A stretch of 64,000 nt of DNA from Cordilura impudica (lineage: Eukaryota; Arthropoda; Insecta; Diptera; Scathophagidae): the NCBI GenBank assembly GCA_963682025.1, contig OY821520.1:185158746-185222745 (forward strand), in the 5' to 3' direction. Both the position numbers and the translations under genes were made by a program. Position 1 is the stretch's first letter. Each line of letters begins with the position of its first letter. The notes under the pieces were generated by a model. That model worked only from the letters and a program-made list of their open reading frames with translations. It was not told the origin of the DNA and ran no database searches. Positions 57,991 to 64,000 of this stretch are shown piece by piece.

Positions 57991-58797
57991 CTTATTTGAA
58001 TTGAATAAAATAAATGTTTACAATTTGGGTCGCTAGCTCTAACAGTTTGTGAGATATGTCCTTGCAACAGTAAAAATATTGATTGCAGTGATCTGGCATA
58101 AAACTTCAAAACTTGTTCATCTATAATTCTAAGCGAGATCTCAATTTATAGATGTTGAGACATTTTTATAATAGTACGTACTAAAATCGCTTATCAATAA
58201 AATATTAGAAATTGTCTTCTTAATGTGTAATTTTGTGAAATTTTTAAAATGTTTAATATATTTATGATTTTTTATGATGATACTAAACCAAAATATTTGT
58301 TATTACTATAAGCAGTTTGTTATTAAAACAGAGCAAAATCGGATGAGAGGCAAAAAAGCTATAAGGCCAAATGTGAAAACACCTTTAAATGTTTTATACA
58401 GTTTAAGAAAAACGAATTTTTTTTTGTGAAACTTTTTATTTATTTTATTTTTAAAAAGCTGGGTAGTTAGGGTAAGTGCCTTGCTAGTGTGGAAGTTGAT
58501 TTCATTGAATTTGAACAGTTTTGTTTTTGAGTTGAAAAAATGTTTTCACTTTTGGTGTAAATGTACTATAATGCAATCGTGTTAATTACTCGCTTACTGA
58601 TTAGGAAAAAATGATTATGTAATTAAGAATATGTGATTATACGAATTTAACTTTCTAGATAGATTTACTTTTGTTTGTATTGAAGTTCTTTTTAAATTTG
58701 CTTATGAATTTCAACCTTTACCAAATATTAAATTAAAGAAAAGACAATTGAACACTTTAAAAAAAATTCGGAATTTCTTTTATAATTTTAATCATAA
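57991..58797. other. A+T-rich stretch with no recognisable gene
   Basis: Nothing recognised beyond the possible third unit noted for the preceding repeat. Confidence 0.45.
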
Positions 58798-59175
58798 TCT
58801 ATAATATTAATAGGCTAGGCGATTTCTTGTGACCGACGTTTTGTGCTACCGTTTTATTCCGATTTTGACCAAACGTATATTATTTGAACGGTATTTCTTT
58901 TTAGCCGTTTTGCAGATTTACAGATTTTTAAATTTTTTTTTTTCATTTTGAGTAAATTGCATTTAAAGTTGCTACCAACACATACATAAAATTATACAAT
59001 GTTATGTGTGTGTTTATTAAATTTGTTAATATTTTTGTAATAAAAATGAGTTTATTTTTTGTGTTGATTTGTGAATTGACTATAATTGATTACCATATTT
59101 TTAGGGTCTTTATTTAATGGAAAAATAAAATTTCCTAGAATTTGCGCTCGAATTTCGAGGGCTGGAATCTGCTGG
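58798..59175 (+). mobile_element. Helitron-like element, copy 4
   Basis: 378 bp: TCTATAATATTAATAGGC start after A, CTCGAATTTCGAG hairpin, GGCTGGAATCTG and a CTGG end before T. CTGG rather than CTAG still fits the CTRR rule and is natural variation at the final bases. Confidence 0.85.
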
Positions 59176-60079
59176 TATATGTTAAAAACGTATTTATACC
59201 CTGAAAATAAGTTTTGTTCAACTATTTCTTTTCTATAATATCTAGACATATACTAAAATCTATGAAAAAAAAATTCCAAATATGAAACAAGCCCGCGATA
59301 ATAGCTTAAGTGCCCAAATCAAACACATTGCACTTGAAGTGCGTCTAATTTTGTTCATGTATTGTGGCCTGCTAAACTCAATAAAAACATTTGAAATAGA
59401 AACAACCAATCTGCTTATTAAATATATCAAAATGAAGGCAAACTAAATCTGACCACGGTATATATGATGATCTGGACTTTTGGATAATTTTAGACGTACC
59501 CAGTGGAATCATTTATATGGTGGCTGCGTTTGAACAAGTACCGATTTTCACCAATTTCAAAACTGACTGTCATATGGCCGATAAAAGCTTATATAGCATA
59601 TTTAGTCAAAATAAAAAAAACACAAAAGTTGAATTTTTGTACTTCTACATAATTGGTACTAACTTGAGAACGTTGGATACGAAATTTTTTTTCGCATTTT
59701 TTAAATTTAAATTTTGATTGAAAAAATCAATTTTTTTTTATTTATTTACAGATTAGTTATTTTTTATTGAGGTTTAGTCAAACTTCTTTAAAAAAAGATT
59801 TGTAAAAGATTTATAGTTTGGCTGTAGCCAATGTAATCTTTGCTTCATCTATCATTCTAGCCAAAAAGCCAAAATCACTTTTGCTGTATAATCGTAAGAG
59901 AACTTCCTAAACCTATGAAATTTTTAAAGATGATAAAAATGATCGTAAGTGATCGATTTTCATCAAAAACCGAAAATCGAATATAATTTTACTTAAGCTA
60001 TTTTCGCGGTCATGGCTCGATAGTTCACTAAAATTTGTTTGCTATTCGAAATTAACAAAATCACTGAAGAGTTTCAATA
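59176..60079. other. No gene recognised, includes mini-me-like copy M
   Basis: 59510-59611 matches an inverted internal piece of the mini-me-like family (GAACAAGTACCGATTTTCAC through GATAAAAGCTTATATAGCAT). The rest is unassigned. Confidence 0.5.
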
Positions 60080-60420
60080 GGTTAGGTTAGGTTAGGTTAG
60101 ATGGGTTGCCCGCCCGAAGGCGAACTCACTCGGAGGCCATATGGCCCATTGTGACACCTTTTAGATAGTGCCGCAAGGTAGAATTGGAATGGAGATTATT
60201 AAAGTATAGATAGAATATGTAAAGAGTATGAAAAGGTAAGAAAAGTGAACTCTTTCGTTCGCTATGCGTCCCTTAAGAACAATTTGGTTGGCGAACTTTT
60301 TTTTGTGTGTACCTAGCCATTGATATATTATCTTGGAATGAATTAAGAGGGATCGATTTTCTAATTTGCTAAGTTTGAAAAATATAGAGCCGGCCCAAAG
60401 TAAAAGGGAATGCCAGCTTT
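60080..60420. repeat. Dispersed repeat headed by about four GGTTA units
   Basis: 60080-60100 is a run of GGTTA repeats, followed by GGGTTGCCCGCCCGAAGGCG, AACTCACTCGGAGGCC and CATTGTGACACC. A GGTTA run leading into CCGCC...CTCAC...CATTGTGA text is a pattern I associate with dispersed repeats in fly genomes; it is not a telomere. Confidence 0.5.
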
Positions 60421-60561
60421 CAGCACTTCTACAAAATTCTCGAATATTCCTAAGATATTAAATTTTAAATTCGTTTCATACATATTTTCAATGGTTCAGA
60501 ATTATTCTATAAATAAAATTCGTGAAAAAGAAAGTTTGGAAATTGATTTTCTATATTTTAC

Positions 60562-63367
60562 ATATGGGGGATTTAATGTCAAGTGCACCAACTTTTGAAA
60601 CCGATGTCTTCCGATCGGGATGAAATTTGCACCAAGGTTAGTCCTATTGGATAGTAGTTTAGACACAATTTTTCAACAAGATCGGTGCAGATCTCTCTGA
60701 GTTAGAGGGGATCAAAATTTGACATTTTGGCCAAACAGGTGTTTTTTCTCATCCATGTAACTTATTACCTATTGTTCTTAGAAAATTTTCTCTCAAATAG
60801 TTTAGATAGCTATTTCTTCAATATTTCGGAAAAAAATACTTAAAAAAAAATTTGTAGACTTTTTTTTTTGCTAAATTAAAGCATTTTTTGCCTTTATTTT
60901 CAAAAAGGGCATTCTTTTTTTTTTCATAAGAAAGCTTAGGATTTTTCCTTTAAGAGCTTTTTGGTCGCTTAGTGGGATGGGAGTGGGATATCTATCAAAA
61001 TAAATGGTTTGTAACTCAAGACAACGGTTTTTAAATTTTTCACAAATGCACTATTTTGAATTTTTTCCTATTTATGTCTAAAACCTTACAAATAAAACTT
61101 ATACTGAGAAACTAGACAAACTAAACTTTCCAAAGGTATATAACATACCTAACTAAAATTTTATACCCTCGATACTGTAATACCCAGAATATGTTAACCT
61201 CATGAAAAAAATCGCTTTTTTTCTATAGAAATGTTGAAAAATTATTATTTTTTATTTATTTTAAATAATAATTAAATTAATGTATAATAATAATAATATT
61301 AAAAATAAAAAGATAAATAATTTAGTAAAATTTAATCTTAATTGCATTAGATCCATTTATATCATAACTATTTTTATACTTAATTTATTGTAGCTGATGA
61401 AGTACTTAAGTCTTGTAAATTTTTAAATACCCAGTCTTTCATCCAGCTTTTTTGTCGCCTTTATTTACTGCGTTTTTTTTGTCAATCCTTTCTTGGCGTT
61501 ACTAGGTTCAGCTGTTGATTTCGCTGCTGATTTATTTGTTGTATTTGGAAAGAAATCGCATTGAAAAGAGGCAGAAAACTTTTTCAACTTGAGTCTTCCA
61601 TCGACAAGCGGTATAAAAGCATGGTATTGAGCGGTGCCATCGATTGTTACCGCAGCATCGAATCTGCTCTTCAGTGTTTTCAATGTTTCCTGATGATCCT
61701 CTTTGCTACTGAAAACTATTTTAGTTTCTTTACAATAACTCTTTGCCCAATGGAATAAAGCAGTCGCATCTAAGATGCGATCTTGATGAGAGCACTGGAG
61801 GCTATTCTTCGCTGCATTTCTTTTAAAGTTTGCTGCAATACCATCACATGCTCCTTTACCATGAGCAGTAGGATGAAAAAGCCACTCAGCTGGCATTCCA
61901 AAATCTTTTTCATGGGCCATAAGATTTGCCAAGCTACTTTTGTTTTTAAAATGTTGACGAGCTCCGTCCGAAACGTAGTATACCTTCTTTACTGTAAATT
62001 TAGATTTTAGAAATTTTGGCATTCTCTTCTGGTACTCATAAACTGCAACGGTATCATGTTTTAAATCGTCGGATATGATTGCCATACTTTTGTGTTCCAG
62101 TTTTTCATCTTTCATGTAGTAAATAACTACTGTGAATATAGTTGCTTGGTCGTTATTGAAGTGAAATGCTTGTATGGCATCCTGAAGAACATATTTATAG
62201 TTTTCTGCGAAATCATATGAAATAACGAATTCACCAGACTTCAAATTTATGTTCAAATCCTTGAAGAATGACCATTGCTCTTTGACTAAAAAGTCATGGG
62301 TTCTCAAGTTTAGCAATCCTGTATACATTTCTTCCACAAAATCATCCACATTTAAAATGAATGTTTTCAATATGCATCTGTCAGTCTGAATCCAAGAATC
62401 AAATTTGACCTCCTCTATATATTCTCGATCTAAAGAGTTGATTAAATTTTCTTTGATGAATGTGGTTTTCGGGCAATTGGTACATTCACCTAAGTGGCAA
62501 GAAGTTGTTGCATTAGGACACATAGTCAATTTAAGGCAATCGCGGTAATCGTGTAAATCTTCTGCCGAATCATCTGTTAAATACTTTAAGTTGATTTCCT
62601 TCAACATCAGTTTAATATTTTCATGGTAAATGCAAACGCATACTGTGTGAGTTCCGCTGATTTCTGCCAAAACGCAATTTTTGGCCTCATTTGGGTTAAT
62701 TTCGTGAAGCCAATTTTAACATCCTCGTGTTCAGATTGAAATGTTGCAAATAACTCTTTCAGGTTACAGAGAACCATTCTCTTCTGTTATGTTATGAAGG
62801 TATGTTACATACCTTCGGAAAGGTTAATTTGTCTAGTTTCTCAGTATAAGTTTTTATTCAAAATAGTGCATTTGTGAAAAATTGAAAAACCTTTGTCTTG
62901 AGTTACAAAACATTTATTTTGATAGATATCCCACTCCCATCCCACTAAGCGACCAAAAAGTTCTTAAAAGAAAAATCCTAAGCTTTCTTATGAAAAAAAA
63001 AAAAAAATGCCCTTTTTGAAAATAAAGGCAAAAAATGCTTTAATTTAGCAAAAAAAAAAAAGTCTAAAAAATTTTTTTTTTTTTTTTAAGTATTTTTTTC
63101 CGAAATATTGAAGAAATAGCTATCTAAACTATTTGGGAGGAAATTTTCTAAGAACAATAGGTAATAAGTTACATGGATGAGAAAAAACACCTGTTTGGCC
63201 AAAATGTCAAATTTTGATCCCCTCTAACTCAGAGAGATCTGGACCGATCTTATTGAAAAAATGTGTCTAAACTACTATCCAATAGGACTAACCTTGGTGC
63301 AAATTTCATCCCGATCGGAAGACATCGGTTTCAAAAGTTGGTGCACTTGACATGAAACCCCCCATAT
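60562..63367. mobile_element. 2.8-kb element with ~0.58-kb inverted arms and a transposase-like gene
   Basis: Arms at 60562-61155 and about 62792-63367 are inverted copies, with scattered substitutions and run-length differences. They begin ATATGGGGG and include ATGTCAAGTGCACCAACTTT, GATCCCCTCTAACTCAGAGA, and ACTCCCATCCCACTAAGCGA on one strand. TA can be read outside a TGGGGG start on both sides, but the duplication is not certain. The unique middle is almost wholly the minus-strand protein relic (61465-62777). Architecture parallels 34027-35835. I cannot assign a superfamily. Confidence 0.75.
61465..62777 (-). pseudogene. DDE-like transposase, C-terminal half, one frameshift
   Basis: From an ATG at 62777 the strand reads LCNLKELFATFQSEHEDVKI then LTQMRPK. 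At a run of five A (plus 62678-62682) the frame shifts, and 401 codons continue uninterrupted from ISGTHTVCVCIYHENIKLML to a stop at 61465. Key blocks: SYDFAENYK (first acidic candidate), DLKHDTVAVYEYQKRM, YYVSDGARQHFKNK (second Asp candidate), and FHPTAHGKGACDG followed by NFKRNA (third acidic candidate). A Cys-rich CPNATTSCHLGECTNCP segment precedes them, and the C-terminus is Lys/Ser-rich. From recall this is the second half of a widespread uncharacterised invertebrate repeat protein; the RNase-H-like fold is inferred. The N-terminal half is missing where the arm begins. One frameshift in about 430 codons implies a young copy. Confidence 0.65.
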
Positions 63368-63888
63368 ATATTTTTGTTTATATAGAACTACACGTAAAGA
63401 AACGCTTGAAATTTCCATGAAAAAATATAAGGTGAATTTCTAAATTCGAATTTTTCTATACAATTTTCAAACAAAATGCAAACAAAAAATACAAAATGTA
63501 GGCCTAAGGATATAATTACCATCAGATCGGTGCGAGCGGTTTTCCTTACCGGAAGAAAATACCCAAAATATTGACGGACAACTTCGACGACAAAATTTTC
63601 AATTATATTATTTACATTTTGTGTATATTTTGTATATAATTATTTGTGCTTTTCTAAGCTTTTTTCGTTAATATCTATTTAAAATTTACTTTTTATTCTC
63701 GGAATAATTATTTTTTTTCAATAATTTCCATAAACTTCAAACATGTAAAAATATGGCAACATTAGCGTGAGAATGATAGTTGAAATATGAGATTATAAGA
63801 AACTCAGCAATTAAAGAAAAATTAATCGTATTTCAGTGCGGTGACACTATGCGATTTTAATGTCAGTTTTATGTGTAACGCTCCAACT
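63368..63888. other. No gene recognised
   Basis: A+T-rich DNA with no identified repeat or frame. Confidence 0.45.
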
Positions 63889-64000
63889 AATTAGATATAC
63901 AAAATAAGCAAAAACCAAATTTGAGTGCGATTGTTATTAATTTTTTTTGCCTTCAGATATAAAAAAGTTCTGCTTTAGTTATATGGGGTCTAGGTCGAAA
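63889..64000 (-). repeat. Mini-me/DINE-like repeat, copy N (runs off right edge)
   Basis: ATACAAAATAAGCAAAAACC, AAATTTGAGTGCGATTGTTA and a GATATAAAAAAGTTC block match the inverted family near its hairpin end, which itself is missing here. Confidence 0.7.

Noticed and set aside
60080..60100. Telomere or telomere-derived junction
   Set aside because: Only about four units, embedded in dispersed repeat sequence, and flies are known not to use TTAGG telomeres.
1..64000. LTR retrotransposon or viral genes
   Set aside because: No gag, protease, integrase or envelope-type frame and no paired long direct repeats with TG...CA ends were seen; all reverse transcriptase fragments have non-LTR motif order.

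Overview
The window looks like nuclear DNA of a higher fly (Diptera, probably Brachycera/Cyclorrhapha). It is strongly A+T-rich, and its only recognisable host protein gene is the last coding exon of an Atf3-type bZIP factor. Most of the rest is decayed mobile DNA of kinds common in fly genomes: mini-me/DINE-like repeats with GTCY microsatellites, CTRR-ended Helitrons, jockey-type LINEs, maT/Tc1-mariner, hAT and PIF/Harbinger relics. Species is not determined; the lineage is inferred from protein resemblance and repeat style. I see no viral gene, LTR retrotransposon or CRISPR array.

Layout. 0-13 kb: the tail of a transposon-like protein at the left edge, a LINE fragment, a Harbinger-type MITE carrying a MADF-like relic, a Helitron-like copy split by a GTCG-rich insertion, a maT mariner relic, and one intact tRNA-His(GTG) at 11.47 kb. 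13-22 kb: a decayed Helitron with a broken Pif1-type helicase, a LINE interrupted by a Helitron-like element and by a 114-bp MITE, a two-gene Harbinger relic (transposase with introns facing a Myb/SANT-like gene), and several mini-me-like copies. 22-32 kb: a second maT relic, a MITE, a GTCACG tandem array, and a 2.4-kb foldback structure. 32-37.6 kb: a nested stack in which a hAT element is split by a LINE, which itself holds a long-inverted-arm element and a Helitron-like element. 37.6-44.4 kb: very A+T-rich DNA ending in the Atf3 exon on the minus strand. 44.4-64 kb: DNA upstream of that exon, plausibly intron since the exon opens with a good splice acceptor. It holds another Harbinger relic, satellite-like arrays, a 2.9-kb TA-flanked compound element with a LINE inside, a hAT relic, and a 2.8-kb element whose ~0.58-kb inverted arms flank a nearly intact 400-residue DDE-like protein.

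Functionally only the Atf3 exon and the tRNA appear to be working host genes. The main interest is stratigraphic: several insertions can be placed to the base because removing them restores a reading frame or a repeat consensus. The best candidates for under-described biology are the two long-inverted-arm elements (34027-35835 and 60562-63367), the GTCG-rich insertion (about 6119-7476), the element with a 4-bp AGTT duplication (16020-16770), and satellite-like arrays that occur in pairs of opposite orientation.
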